From Synergistaceae bacterium (GTDB lineage Bacteria; Synergistota; Synergistia; Synergistales; Aminobacteriaceae): a stretch of DNA of 55,192 nucleotides. The stretch lies in contig JAHDKT010000005.1 of the NCBI GenBank assembly GCA_018436725.1, forward strand, positions 1 to 55,192, given 5' to 3'. The notes beneath the pieces are model-generated. The model was not told the origin of the DNA. It searched no databases and saw only the letters and a list, made by a program, of their open reading frames with translations. The position numbers and the translations under genes were made by a program. Positions 17,725 to 26,264 of this stretch are shown one piece after another (the first letter of the stretch is position 1; each line of letters opens with the position of its first letter).

Positions 17725-19480
17725 CGCCGTTTCCCTCCATAAATGCCTGCGCACTGTAGATTCCGCTGTAGAGTCCGCCCGCAGCCATCAACGTTTCATG
17801 GCTCCCCTGCTCGCCGATGCTCCCCTTCTCCATTACCAGAACACCATCAAGCAGCGGAAACGCCGTCAGGCGATGGGTGAAGAGCAGAACGATCCTCTCG
17901 GCGCAAGCCTCCCGCAGACCGTGAACGATCTCCCGCTCGGTCACTATGTCCACGGCCGAAAAAGGATCGTCGAGAAGCAGAATGTCGCTTTTCGTATACA
18001 GCGCGCGCGCAAGAGCGATGCGCTGGCGCTGTCCGCCGGAAATCCGAATCCCTTTTTCGCCGACTATCGTTCCGACTCCCTCTTCGAAACGGGAGATATC
18101 CCCCGAGAGAGCGGCGACCCGCAGCGCCATTTGAAATCTCGCCTCGTCGTACTCCGCTCCGAGGTCTCGCATCGGTTGTCCTGTACCGAGGAGGATGTTC
18201 TCTCTGATGCTCATGGAAAAGAGAAACTGCTCGTGGCCGGTGGATGAAATCAGCGCCGCGCGGCTCTCTGCGGAGAGATCGCGCAGATCCCGGCCGTCGA
18301 GCCGAATGCTGCCTTCGTAGGGAAAGAGTCCGGAAAGCGCTCTGGCCAGAGCGGTCTTCCCCGATCCGACCGGGCCCGTGATGCCGATGATTTTCCCCCT
18401 CTCGGCGGAAAAAGATATGTCCGACAGGATACGCGCTCCGTTCAGCGAGAAGAGAAGCCCCTCCACGTTCAGAGAGCGGCACTGCCTCAGGGAGACGCTT
18501 CCTCGCCCGCTCTCGACGCTACGCTCCATCTTTTCCCGGACGCGACCCCAGGCCGCGCGCGCCCCGTGCCAGCGGTTGAACACCCTCGCGGCGACCTTGG
18601 TCCTGCCGGAGAACGCCACGAACATGACAAGATACGCGTTCAGCTCGCCGACCGTCATCTCCCCTTCCGCGACTCGAGCACCCAGAAGACCGATCGCGGC
18701 GACGATTCCCAGACCGGCGATAAGCGCGTATACGGGCAGCAACACCTGCTGAAGCAGGATTTCCCTGATGGAAAACTTTGCCTGTTCCTCGAAAGCCTCC
18801 TCGATCCGGTCGGCCTCGGACGACTCCCTCCCGAAGAGGCGGAGCACGAAGGCGCCGTCGAGATAGCGTTTGAGCCCCGTATTTACACTTGAAGCCGCCC
18901 TCCTCGCGGCAAGGGAGCAGTCGTAGAGGGTGCGTCGCATGCCGTGCGCGAAGAGGAGCGCCGCAGGAATCATCACCGAAGCCGCCAGCGTCGTCCTCCA
19001 GTCGTAGATCATCAGAACAGCGAAGTAGGAGATCATCAGCAGCCAGGTGTCCCACCCCTCGTTCAGCGTGCTCATGACCGTGTCCACGACAAGCGTGATA
19101 TCGCCCAGAGTGCGACTCATCAGATCGCCCGCTGTCTCGCGTGACAGCTCCGGAACACTCCTCCCGAGAAGCCGTTCGAGCAGCGTCTGGCGCAGATCGC
19201 AGGCGACGCGGTTGAACTGGTCTCGCATATACCATCGTTTGACGAATCGAAGAAACTGGAAGGACCCCGTCACCCCGACGAAAGAGAGCGCGGAGAGAAG
19301 GAGACGGTCCGCGGAATCTCCTCCGGCGGCGTCGATCAGACGCCCCAAAAGGACGGGACCGAGAACGATCGTCGTGTTGTACAGAAACCCGGCTAGCGAT
19401 GAAACGAAAAACTGGCGCTTGTACTTCAACAGAAAGGCGGGAAGCGTCTCTTTTTTTCGTGGCGGCCCATAGAGTTTCAC
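17711..19480 (-). CDS. ABC exporter half-transporter, degenerate-NBD subunit
   Basis: First gene of the exporter pair (589 residues), with six membrane segments then an NBD. Walker A is GPVGSGKTA, the signature is intact (RISGGQRQRIALARAL), and Walker B reads ILLLDD, with aspartate in place of the catalytic glutamate. The aspartate marks it as the degenerate member of a heterodimer. The degenerate site would combine this Walker B with the partner's altered LSFGQ, which fits the known architecture. The start is GTG at 19480, after GAGGG. It is divergent from a PadR-type regulator 126 bases away, a common arrangement for drug-inducible exporters. Confidence 0.9.
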   Translation of the reverse strand: MKLYGPPRKKETLPAFLLKYKRQFFVSSLAGFLYNTTIVLGPVLLGRLIDAAGGDSADRLLLSALSFVGVTGSFQFLRFVKRWYMRDQFNRVACDLRQTLLERLLGRSVPELSRETAGDLMSRTLGDITLVVDTVMSTLNEGWDTWLLMISYFAVLMIYDWRTTLAASVMIPAALLFAHGMRRTLYDCSLAARRAASSVNTGLKRYLDGAFVLRLFGRESSEADRIEEAFEEQAKFSIREILLQQVLLPVYALIAGLGIVAAIGLLGARVAEGEMTVGELNAYLVMFVAFSGRTKVAARVFNRWHGARAAWGRVREKMERSVESGRGSVSLRQCRSLNVEGLLFSLNGARILSDISFSAERGKIIGITGPVGSGKTALARALSGLFPYEGSIRLDGRDLRDLSAESRAALISSTGHEQFLFSMSIRENILLGTGQPMRDLGAEYDEARFQMALRVAALSGDISRFEEGVGTIVGEKGIRISGGQRQRIALARALYTKSDILLLDDPFSAVDIVTEREIVHGLREACAERIVLLFTHRLTAFPLLDGVLVMEKGSIGEQGSHETLMAAGGLYSGIYSAQAFMEGNGDEQV

Positions 19481-19506
19481 AGAGTATCCCTCTTTTCCTG
19501 TTTCAT

Positions 19507-19535
19507 TTGACGCGAAGCGTCGGGCGGTCTATAAT
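19507..19535 (+). promoter_or_regulatory. Sigma-70 promoter of the PadR gene
   Basis: TTGACG (19507-19512) and a perfect TATAAT (19530-19535) are 17 bases apart. Transcription would start near 19542, ten bases before the palindrome. Confidence 0.8.
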
Positions 19536-19551
19536 TCATAGCAAAATCAAT

Positions 19552-19590
19552 ATAGGCTATCGATATCGAAATTCGATATCGATAGCCTAT
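19552..19590. promoter_or_regulatory. Perfect 39-bp palindrome, probable PadR operator
   Basis: Two 19-base arms (ATAGGCTATCGATATCGAA and its complement) are separated by one base. It lies between the padR -10 box and the start codon, in the gap with the divergent ABC genes. Its position and symmetry suit autoregulation plus control of the exporter. In RNA it would also form a long hairpin just before the ribosome-binding site. Confidence 0.7.
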
Positions 19591-19606
19591 CACAGAGGTG
19601 TGGCAA

Positions 19607-19915
19607 ATGCAAGAGCAGATTTTGCGGAAGCTCTTTTTAAGCTTCATCCAAGTGCATATACTCCATCACGCGAAGCACGAGCCGTTTTACGGCTCGTGGA
19701 TGATCGAAGAATTAAAGCGGCACGGTTACGACATGAGTGCAGGTACGCTCTACCCGATTTTGCACTCGCTGCGGAAAGGCGGAGCGCTGGATGTCGAAGA
19801 ACGAATCGTCGGGGGGAAGGTCAGAAAGTACTACTCGATCACGCCGCTCGGGGAACAGGCGCTGACGGCGGTGAAGAATAAAATACGGGAACTTGCGGGC
19901 GAGATCCGCATATAG
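19607..19915 (+). CDS. PadR-family transcriptional regulator
   Basis: Small winged-helix repressor of 102 residues. The PadR pattern is clear: HEPFYGSWMIEELKRHGYDMSAGTLYPILHSLRKGGAL through the recognition helix, then the wing (RKYYSITPLGEQAL) and a short C-terminal dimerisation helix. The ATG at 19607 follows AGAGGTG by six bases, so the GTG at 19598 is part of the ribosome-binding site and not the start. Divergent from the ABC exporter genes. PadR repressors of this size commonly control such exporters and are released by the exported compound. Confidence 0.92.
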   Translation: MQEQILRKLFLSFIQVHILHHAKHEPFYGSWMIEELKRHGYDMSAGTLYPILHSLRKGGALDVEERIVGGKVRKYYSITPLGEQALTAVKNKIRELAGEIRI

Positions 19916-20003
19916 GCGCTCACAACGACGCTTTCTCCTTCTTGCAGAAAGTCAAGGAGGCGCCGTTCGCCGTCTTTTCCGAGACCGTATTGCGGGAGAA
20001 AGC

Positions 20004-20384
20004 TCACTCTACAAGCGCGAAACGAAGCGCCTTCGACAGCGTGGAGCGCACGGGGCAGGTTTCCAGTACGCGCAGCAGCTCCTCCATATCCTCCTCGGAG
20101 AGCAGGTCGCCGAAGTCGACCCGGTACTCGAAGACGGGCCCTTCTTGCGGCGTCCTGTCGAGCGTCACCGTAACCGACACCTCCACGAGAGGGATTCCTC
20201 GTTTCTCCGCGTGCATCCTGAGCGTCATGTTCATACAGCTCGCAAGCGCGGCTTCCAAAAGCTCGTGTGGACGAAACCCGGCGCCGCTCCCCCCCTTGTC
20301 GGGAGTTGCGTCGGAGAATGCCGACTGTTCCCCGTTTGTGAAACGGACTCGGAATTTTTCCGGTTGACTCTCTGCTCTGATCAT
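20004..20384 (-). CDS. OsmC/Ohr-family protein
   Basis: Thiol peroxidase-like protein of 126 residues. Both redox cysteines of the family are present: Cys50 in ALASCMNMTLRMHA and Cys110 in LETCPVRSTLSKAL. OsmC and Ohr proteins reduce organic hydroperoxides. The YhfA-like subgroup, which this resembles by its GGSGAGFRPHELLEAALASC block, has less certain function. It is monocistronic, with a GGAGG-type site upstream. In an anaerobe a role in oxygen or peroxide defence is likely. Confidence 0.85.
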   Translation of the reverse strand: MIRAESQPEKFRVRFTNGEQSAFSDATPDKGGSGAGFRPHELLEAALASCMNMTLRMHAEKRGIPLVEVSVTVTLDRTPQEGPVFEYRVDFGDLLSEEDMEELLRVLETCPVRSTLSKALRFALVE

Positions 20385-20488
20385 TCAAACGCCCTCCTTC
20401 GCATGGCCGATTACGGAAAAGTATACCCCACCCCTTTCTGAAACGCACCCCCTTTCGAGCACAAAAAACGGCCCACGTTCTACGAAAA

Positions 20489-20520
20489 GAGCCTTCCTCG
20501 GAAAAAATTGAGGAAGGCTC
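20489..20520 (-). terminator. Terminator of the repeat-protein gene
   Basis: An 11-bp stem (GAGCCTTCCTC with GAGGAAGGCTC) with a 10-base loop. Read on the minus strand it is followed by TTTTC, so it ends the gene at 20583-21432. Confidence 0.7.
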
Positions 20521-20582
20521 CGCATAACGCTCATCCGCTGCGTTTTTCTATTCGGAGGAATCGAAAAGTTACGGAACGCACG

Positions 20583-21432
20583 CTACTTTCTCAGATACTG
20601 GAAACTTGGATTCGGCCTTCCCACGAAGCACGACCTCGTGAATCCGTACTTTTTGATGATGGCGAAAGCCAGGCGGGCTTCGTCCTCCTTGTTCTCGAAA
20701 TCGAACATCCAGTGGTTCCCGTCGACGATCTTCCAGCGCCCCCCGATCTGCTTCACTTCTATCGTGTTCGGGTTGAACTGGATGCAGTCCTCACCCGCGA
20801 AATTGCCGGCCGGGGCTTGTCCTCCGACGAGCAGATAGCTGAACGAAGGATCCGGACGTCCGACGAAACAGGACTGGTTCATCCTGTAATGCTTGATGAT
20901 TCGCAGAGCCATACGCGCCTCGTTCTCGGCGTTTTCGAAGTCGAACATCGCGTGGTTCCCGTCGACGATCTTCCATCTACCGCCGAACTGCTTCACCTCG
21001 GCGGTATTAGGGTTGAAACCGACGCAATCCTCGCGAACAACAGGTAAACTCGGCGTGCCGGAGACGTACCCGACGCGCACCCAGCGTGAACCGCCAAAGC
21101 CTCCGGTTTTATGTGTGGCTTCCAGCACGTTGCCGTTATCTTTAATCTGTAGCTGAAGGACAACCCCGGCTGAAGGCCTGCCCCTTGGGCACGTCCACCC
21201 AGTTGCCGTTGACTCGCTCTCCGTCGATGTTTCCCTGAAAGATGTTCGACCAGGCAGGATTTGCGGCGCTTCGCTCCCCGTACCAGTAGAGCGTGTTCCC
21301 TATCTGCCGAAGATAGTACTGCCCGCTGTCGTCGCAGTTCCACTTGCCGGAAAGATCCGCCGCGGATGCAACAGCTGCAGCGAACACAAAGAGCCCAAGA
21401 ACGCACACAACGAAAGCACTCTTTCGAAACAT
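20583..21432 (-). pseudogene. Exported tandem-repeat protein, interrupted by one frameshift
   Basis: Two reading frames together make one protein. The first (from 21432) has a signal peptide ending near ASA and a domain starting DLSGKWNCDDSGQYYLRQIG, then PKGQAFSRG. It runs out of frame at 21164-21170. Removing one base there (AGCCGGGG to AGCGGGG on the minus strand) joins it to VVLQLQIKDNGNVLEATHK and KTGGFGGSRWVRV. After that come two copies of a domain of about 65 residues: EDC(V/I)(G/Q)FNPNT, then GGRWKIVDGNH, then QSCFVGRP(D/N)PSF. Function is unknown to me. It may be a true pseudogene or a sequencing error, because both parts look otherwise well conserved. GGAGGAG precedes the ATG. Confidence 0.8.
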
Positions 21433-21683
21433 GTTTCTCCTCCTCTCCGCACAACAGGATACTTAATCTCTCCTCACAACAGGGTTTGGTAAGACAAAGC
21501 AAAGCAAAGCGAAGTGAACAGAAAGAGCGACTTCAAAAGCGATCACTAAAAGTAATTGCCTGTGCGCTATCAAAAACAGACAAAGCAGAATCTCAAGAGA
21601 ATCCCCCTAAGCCCGCGCCGTATCCACATTGACGTCACCTTTTCTACCACCCTCCTAAAATGTGTCAATAGTATATTTTCATG

Positions 21684-21711
21684 ATAATACTCATATTTCC
21701 ACACTTGTCAA
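21684..21711 (-). promoter_or_regulatory. Promoter upstream of the repeat-protein gene
   Basis: On the minus strand TTGACA (21711-21706) and TATTAT (21689-21684) are 16 bases apart. The leader to the start at 21432 would be about 245 bases. The gap 21433-21790 holds no convincing gene. Confidence 0.55.
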
Positions 21712-21842
21712 TCCTCTTTTCTCTCTGAAACGGCGCCGGACAGAGCCAGAATCCCCTCCTTTTCCGTGGCAACTGGATATAGGACCATTCAATGAAAGGG
21801 AGTAGGATACATATTAAGAAGACTTTTAGGGGGATGATCTCC

Positions 21843-22832
21843 ATGATACTGCGCATACTGCTTCTTGGTGTACTCCTGCTCCTTCCGCACCCCGTCGCGG
21901 CTGCGGAAACGCTGAACATCTACACGATCTGGTCCGAGCGGTACGCGACGGCGGTCTTCGACGAGTTCACTCGCGAGACGGGGGTCGCAGTGAATTTTTT
22001 GCGCTTTCCTTCCGGCGAGGTACTGGCCCGCCTGATCGCCGAGAAGAAGAATCCGCAGGTCGACGTCTTTTTCGGCGGTATCGCCGACGCCTTCGTCGCC
22101 GGGAAGAAGGAAGGAATCTTCGAACCGTACGTTCCCGAAGGGGCGGAAGTCATTCCGGCCGTTTTCCGCGACCCGGAGGGGTACTGGACGGGCGTGGCGA
22201 TGAACCCGATCTGCTTCATGTTCAACCGCCCGTTTCTTGAGAAGAATGCGCTTGACGCGCCCGGATCGTGGCAGGATCTGCTGAACCCCGTCTATCGCAA
22301 CGAACTGATCATGGCGGACGCGAGGACGTCGGGGACGGCGGTCTCCCGTCTCTTCAGTCTTGTGCTCGCGATGGGAGAGGACGCAGCCTTCGTCTACCAG
22401 AAGAAGCTGGACGAAAACATCCAGCAGTACACGAAAAGCGGAGCGGGCGGCGCGCTCCCTATCGGAAGAGGGCAGGCGGCGGGAGGCGTTTTCTTCCTCG
22501 TGGACGCGCTCGAGATGCAGCAGACGGGGTACGACATCGTCATCGGCTATCCGCGCGAAGGCGTCGTCTACGGGGTGGAAGCAATGGGATTGGTTCGGGG
22601 AGCGAAAAATCCGGAACTCGCGAAGCGATTTCTGGACTGGGCTGCAAGTCCGAACATGCAACGGCTCTACGAGCGGGAGAAGATCAACCTGATTCCGACG
22701 CACCCGGAAGTGACGCTGGAGAATCCGTCGCTGGACATGAAGGGTGTGAAGCTTCTGGAGCTGGACATCGAATGGTCGGGGAAAGAGCGGCAGCGCCTCG
22801 TCGAACGCTGGGTGAACGAGATCGTCCGCTGA
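21843..22832 (+). CDS. Orphan ABC-type solute-binding protein (Fe3+/family 1-like)
   Basis: Exported periplasmic binding protein of 329 residues, resembling the ferric-ion/AfuA-FutA group (SBP family 1/6). After the signal peptide (cleavage near VAA-AET) it shows LNIYTIWSERYATAVFDEFTRETG, DVFFGGIADAF, WTGVAMNPICFMFN and late YPREGVVYGVEAMGL. The ATG at 21843 lies nine bases after AGGGGG and gives a compact signal peptide; upstream ATGs at 21792 and 21834 are weaker. No permease or ATPase gene is adjacent, so it either serves a transporter elsewhere or has another sensing role. The ligand may be iron or a small organic ion. Confidence 0.85.
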   Translation: MILRILLLGVLLLLPHPVAAAETLNIYTIWSERYATAVFDEFTRETGVAVNFLRFPSGEVLARLIAEKKNPQVDVFFGGIADAFVAGKKEGIFEPYVPEGAEVIPAVFRDPEGYWTGVAMNPICFMFNRPFLEKNALDAPGSWQDLLNPVYRNELIMADARTSGTAVSRLFSLVLAMGEDAAFVYQKKLDENIQQYTKSGAGGALPIGRGQAAGGVFFLVDALEMQQTGYDIVIGYPREGVVYGVEAMGLVRGAKNPELAKRFLDWAASPNMQRLYEREKINLIPTHPEVTLENPSLDMKGVKLLELDIEWSGKERQRLVERWVNEIVR

Positions 22833-22857
22833 GGACGAAGCGGTATCGGGATTATTT

Positions 22858-22904
22858 GAGAGCGCGCCGCGGAGATGGACTCGCGGCGCGCTCTCTTCGT
22901 TTTT
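22858..22904 (+). terminator. Terminator after solute-binding protein
   Basis: A perfect 14-bp stem (22858-22871 with 22882-22895) is followed by TTCGTTTTTC. It lies between convergent genes. Confidence 0.8.
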
Positions 22905-22928
22905 CTTTGAACCCCTCCGCACTCTGCC

Positions 22929-25900
22929 TCAGGGGAAGAGCTGTTCGAGCAGCGCGAGCACGACTTCGTCAGGTTCGAAAAAGGGCGGAGACCAGGTATC
23001 CGGCCGCAGCGAACGGCGGTTGAAGGAGACATTCACGACGAAGTCGCCGATCACCGCGCCGTAAACCCACGTTCCTCCGTCTTTATCTCCCGAGCCCTGT
23101 TTCGATATGCGGAAACGGCCCGCTTCCAACACGGTCTTCCCCATCCCCTTGAGCATCTCCGGCGTTGTTCCCTTTCCAAGCCCGAAGCGCGCCGCATGGA
23201 ATTCAAGCGTTCCGGTTGGATCGTCGGTCGCCTTCGCGTCGAAAACCGAGTAGTTCATGACCACGATGCCTTCATAAACACCTTGCGGAGAACGCTCCAG
23301 CTTGTTGTTCTTGAAGTCGAGGTAGTAGCCGACGACGGATTTCTTTTTGGAGTAGGCTATCGTCCCCGCAAGCGCGAGGAAACGGTTCTGTCCCGGATCC
23401 GGAAGACCGCGCGTTCCTTTCAGGCTGACCTTGACCTCCTTCTTGTCCGGTGTTAAAAATACGATCAGGTAGTCGGTATTCAGCGTCTCCTCGGTGAGAT
23501 AGTACCCGTTCTCGACGTCCTCCCGTCTCTTGTGCGCGCCCTCCGGAATGCCGGTAAGCCCCGTCATCTCCAACAACATGCCGTGCAGGTCAAGCGGGAT
23601 GCGAAGCCCGAATACCGCATTCTCCCCTCCTGCGTCGGGCGTTGGACTCGCCTTCTCTTCGGCCGGCGTCGGGGACGGAGCGGCGCCGATCAAGGCAAGC
23701 AATTTCTCGAGCGCGAGATTCGTTTTTTCGAGAGATTCCCGTGCGGCCTCGTAGCCGGGGAGAAGCGCGTTATACGTCTTCTTGATTCTCTCAAGCGTCG
23801 AACGGAAACGCTGCTCGTCGCCCTTCGCCCGAGGAAGCCGCCGCAGGTCCGAGACGATGGACGTTTTCATCCTCTGCAGCGTTCCGAGTTCAGGCCCGAA
23901 CTCCTCGGGGATCGTCCTGTCGGGAGCCGGAACCGCATCAGCGTCGCTCTTGATCACCAGCCATCCCGCTACACGCCTCTTTCCGTAGAAGTACGTGGAG
24001 CCACGGCCAAGAGAATATTTCAACCTGTCGTATTCGGAGATCGCCTTTCTCCAGGTATCGTAGTTCCGCTTCATAACGGCGGCGCCGTTCCCCGCTTCTT
24101 CCCCCAGGGCCGCGATCGCATTCTTCTCCTCGGGCAGCGCGGCAAGCGTATCCGCGAGGTCGGCCAGGTACTCCATCCGGCGAAACTCCTTCATTCCCTC
24201 GGCGAGCGTCTTGAAGCCGTCGAGATTCCCGCCGTGCTCGGCAACGATGAACTTGATGTCTCCCGCGACGGCGAGGGCGGACTTCCCTCCTGCAAGCGCC
24301 TTCTCCACGGCTGTGATTTTGGAGTGGATGACCGTGCTGTATTCCGCGAGACGCTTGAATTCGGGAGGGTATCGCTTCGCCGCCTCTTCCGCGAGCTGTT
24401 CCACATTCGAGAGGGAGACTTGTGCTGCTTCCTCCAGTCTGCTTCGCAGATCGTCCAGCGCCCTGCTTCTGTGGATGTCGAGGCTGCGGGCCCACCGGAT
24501 ATTCTGTTCCAGCAGCGACCGCTGCGACGCCGCCAGGGCAGACATGCGCCGGAGTTCGCCGACAAGTTCTCTGCCTGAGGCGACCGACTTCGCGTCCTGC
24601 ACCTCCTGCGCCATCCCCTGCTCGCGAAGCGTCGCGCCGCTGACTTCAAGAGTGTTCAGGGTTTCGAGAGCCTCTCCGGCAAGGAAGATCACCGTCTCCG
24701 CGCCGCCGACGATGGCCCCTCCCGCCCATTTCCCGCTCAGCTTTGCGAGTTCGTAGGCGCCCTTGACTGTTCCGTAGGCGGTTCCCTTCAGCGACGCCTC
24801 GGCCGCGATCTTCATCTTCACCGCAAGACTCTCCGGATCTTGCCCTCTGCTCCTGTAATACTCCTTGAGTTCTTCCACGCGCTTCTTCGTGTACTCCGCC
24901 GTGTCTCTGCTCGCGGCGTCGACGGTCGCCCGAAGGATCATGTCGTAGGCGAAGTTGAGCGCGGTCCTGCCGTAGTCTGGATTGCCCGACGTTCTTTTGT
25001 TCTCCTCGGCCATGGCGTTGTACCCGGCCAGAAGCGTAGAGAGCATGCCCGCTCCCTTGAGGAGGTTTGTCCCGGGAGCGGCGGCTTTGACGCCGGCCGC
25101 AGGCTTCTTCATTTCGGCCGCCACCTCTTCGGCGAAACCGCCTCCGAGCCTGGCCTCGATACTCGCAAGGGCGTCCCCCTGCCGGGCTGGCGGCAGCCCC
25201 TTCAGCGTGCCCGCGATCGCCTCCCTCAAGACGGCGCGCCGCGCGGTGGACTGCGCGGAGACGGCGAGATCGCCGAGCGTGTCCGCATAGTTGCGCAGCG
25301 CCTTCTCGGTAAGATGCCCGCTCATCGCGTCGACGGCCGCCTCGGCGCGGCGGTGCAACGCGTCCGGGCCGCGAGCCCCCGCCGCGCCGAGCAGCGGAGC
25401 AGTCTCCCCCGAGGCGCCGCGGAGGCTTCGCTCAAGCCTGTTGATGCGCTCGATGTACTTTGCTTCGTGCGATTCCGCCTTGCGGATCTCCGCCGCAAGC
25501 GTGTCCCGCTCCGCCGGAATCCCGGAGGCCCGATAGCGTTCCGCGAGGCCGGCCTTCGCCTGTTTCAACTTCTCGACCTTGGTTTTCATCTCCTCCGCGT
25601 ACGCCTGTCCCTCGGCGACGCTCAGAGGATCCCCGGCATCCAGCTTCGCCTGCGCCCCGGCGGCAAGAGGCGAGACATACATGTTGCCTCCGTCGCCGTT
25701 GATGAGCGCGGCGGCCTTGGCGAACTCCGCTTCGCTCTTCATCCGCGAGGGAGCGGGCACGATGTCCGTCTCGGTCCGGGCGGCCCAGTTGACGCCCTCT
25801 TCCGCCTTCAGCCCGCTCCCGCGGAGGTACGCCTCGACCCTCTTGTTATAGGCCTGCCGCGCCCGCTCCACATCCGCCGCGGTAAGGTTGCCCCCCGTCA

Positions 25901-26264
25901 TTTGGATATCGGTGTCCGTTCCGGGCTTGTAGATTTTCTTGCCGCCGACCTCCGTGGCGAATCCCGCCTCGCGCGCAGCATCCGCGGCCAGCGCCCTGTT
26001 TTTCCCGTCGTACACGGCCTGCGTCTTTTGATAGACGCTCCCGTCCAGCTTCCCCTCCATCGCGAGATGGTTCACCCGCCGGTTCTCCATAAACAGGAGG
26101 GCTTCGTCCGCAGGATTTCCTCTTCCGGCGGCCACCCTTTCCGCCGCTTTCAGCAGTGCGGAGTCGTCGGAGCCGAAAGAGGAAGAGGCGTAGAAGAAGA
26201 AAACCGTCAAAAAGAGCGCACACAGAACACCCGAACGCATACCGCGTGTCCGCACGCTGTTCAT
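22929..26264 (-). CDS. Large exported protein of unknown function
   Basis: A protein of 1111 residues that I do not recognise. A signal peptide (about residues 1-31, ending FGS) marks export. Residues about 35-350 are charged and helical, likely coiled coil. A more hydrophobic alanine/glycine-rich part around 395-560 includes GAGMLSTLLAGYNAM and GAIVGGAETVIFLAGEALE. A second long helical part (about 560-850) is followed by a proline-rich linker with PSPTPAEEKASPTP near 861. The last 230 residues look like a compact beta-rich domain containing NTDYLIVFLTPDKKEVKV and GTWVYGAVIGDFVVNVSF. Its ATG overlaps the upstream gene's TGA (ATGA), so the two exported proteins are coupled and probably work together. 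Confidence 0.85.
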   Translation of the reverse strand: MNSVRTRGMRSGVLCALFLTVFFFYASSSFGSDDSALLKAAERVAAGRGNPADEALLFMENRRVNHLAMEGKLDGSVYQKTQAVYDGKNRALAADAAREAGFATEVGGKKIYKPGTDTDIQMTGGNLTAADVERARQAYNKRVEAYLRGSGLKAEEGVNWAARTETDIVPAPSRMKSEAEFAKAAALINGDGGNMYVSPLAAGAQAKLDAGDPLSVAEGQAYAEEMKTKVEKLKQAKAGLAERYRASGIPAERDTLAAEIRKAESHEAKYIERINRLERSLRGASGETAPLLGAAGARGPDALHRRAEAAVDAMSGHLTEKALRNYADTLGDLAVSAQSTARRAVLREAIAGTLKGLPPARQGDALASIEARLGGGFAEEVAAEMKKPAAGVKAAAPGTNLLKGAGMLSTLLAGYNAMAEENKRTSGNPDYGRTALNFAYDMILRATVDAASRDTAEYTKKRVEELKEYYRSRGQDPESLAVKMKIAAEASLKGTAYGTVKGAYELAKLSGKWAGGAIVGGAETVIFLAGEALETLNTLEVSGATLREQGMAQEVQDAKSVASGRELVGELRRMSALAASQRSLLEQNIRWARSLDIHRSRALDDLRSRLEEAAQVSLSNVEQLAEEAAKRYPPEFKRLAEYSTVIHSKITAVEKALAGGKSALAVAGDIKFIVAEHGGNLDGFKTLAEGMKEFRRMEYLADLADTLAALPEEKNAIAALGEEAGNGAAVMKRNYDTWRKAISEYDRLKYSLGRGSTYFYGKRRVAGWLVIKSDADAVPAPDRTIPEEFGPELGTLQRMKTSIVSDLRRLPRAKGDEQRFRSTLERIKKTYNALLPGYEAARESLEKTNLALEKLLALIGAAPSPTPAEEKASPTPDAGGENAVFGLRIPLDLHGMLLEMTGLTGIPEGAHKRREDVENGYYLTEETLNTDYLIVFLTPDKKEVKVSLKGTRGLPDPGQNRFLALAGTIAYSKKKSVVGYYLDFKNNKLERSPQGVYEGIVVMNYSVFDAKATDDPTGTLEFHAARFGLGKGTTPEMLKGMGKTVLEAGRFRISKQGSGDKDGGTWVYGAVIGDFVVNVSFNRRSLRPDTWSPPFFEPDEVVLALLEQLFP

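Noticed and set aside
21485..21530. Short AAAGC-type direct repeats as a possible CRISPR or origin
   Set aside because: Only a few 5-base units, with no spacers and no flanking cas or replication genes.
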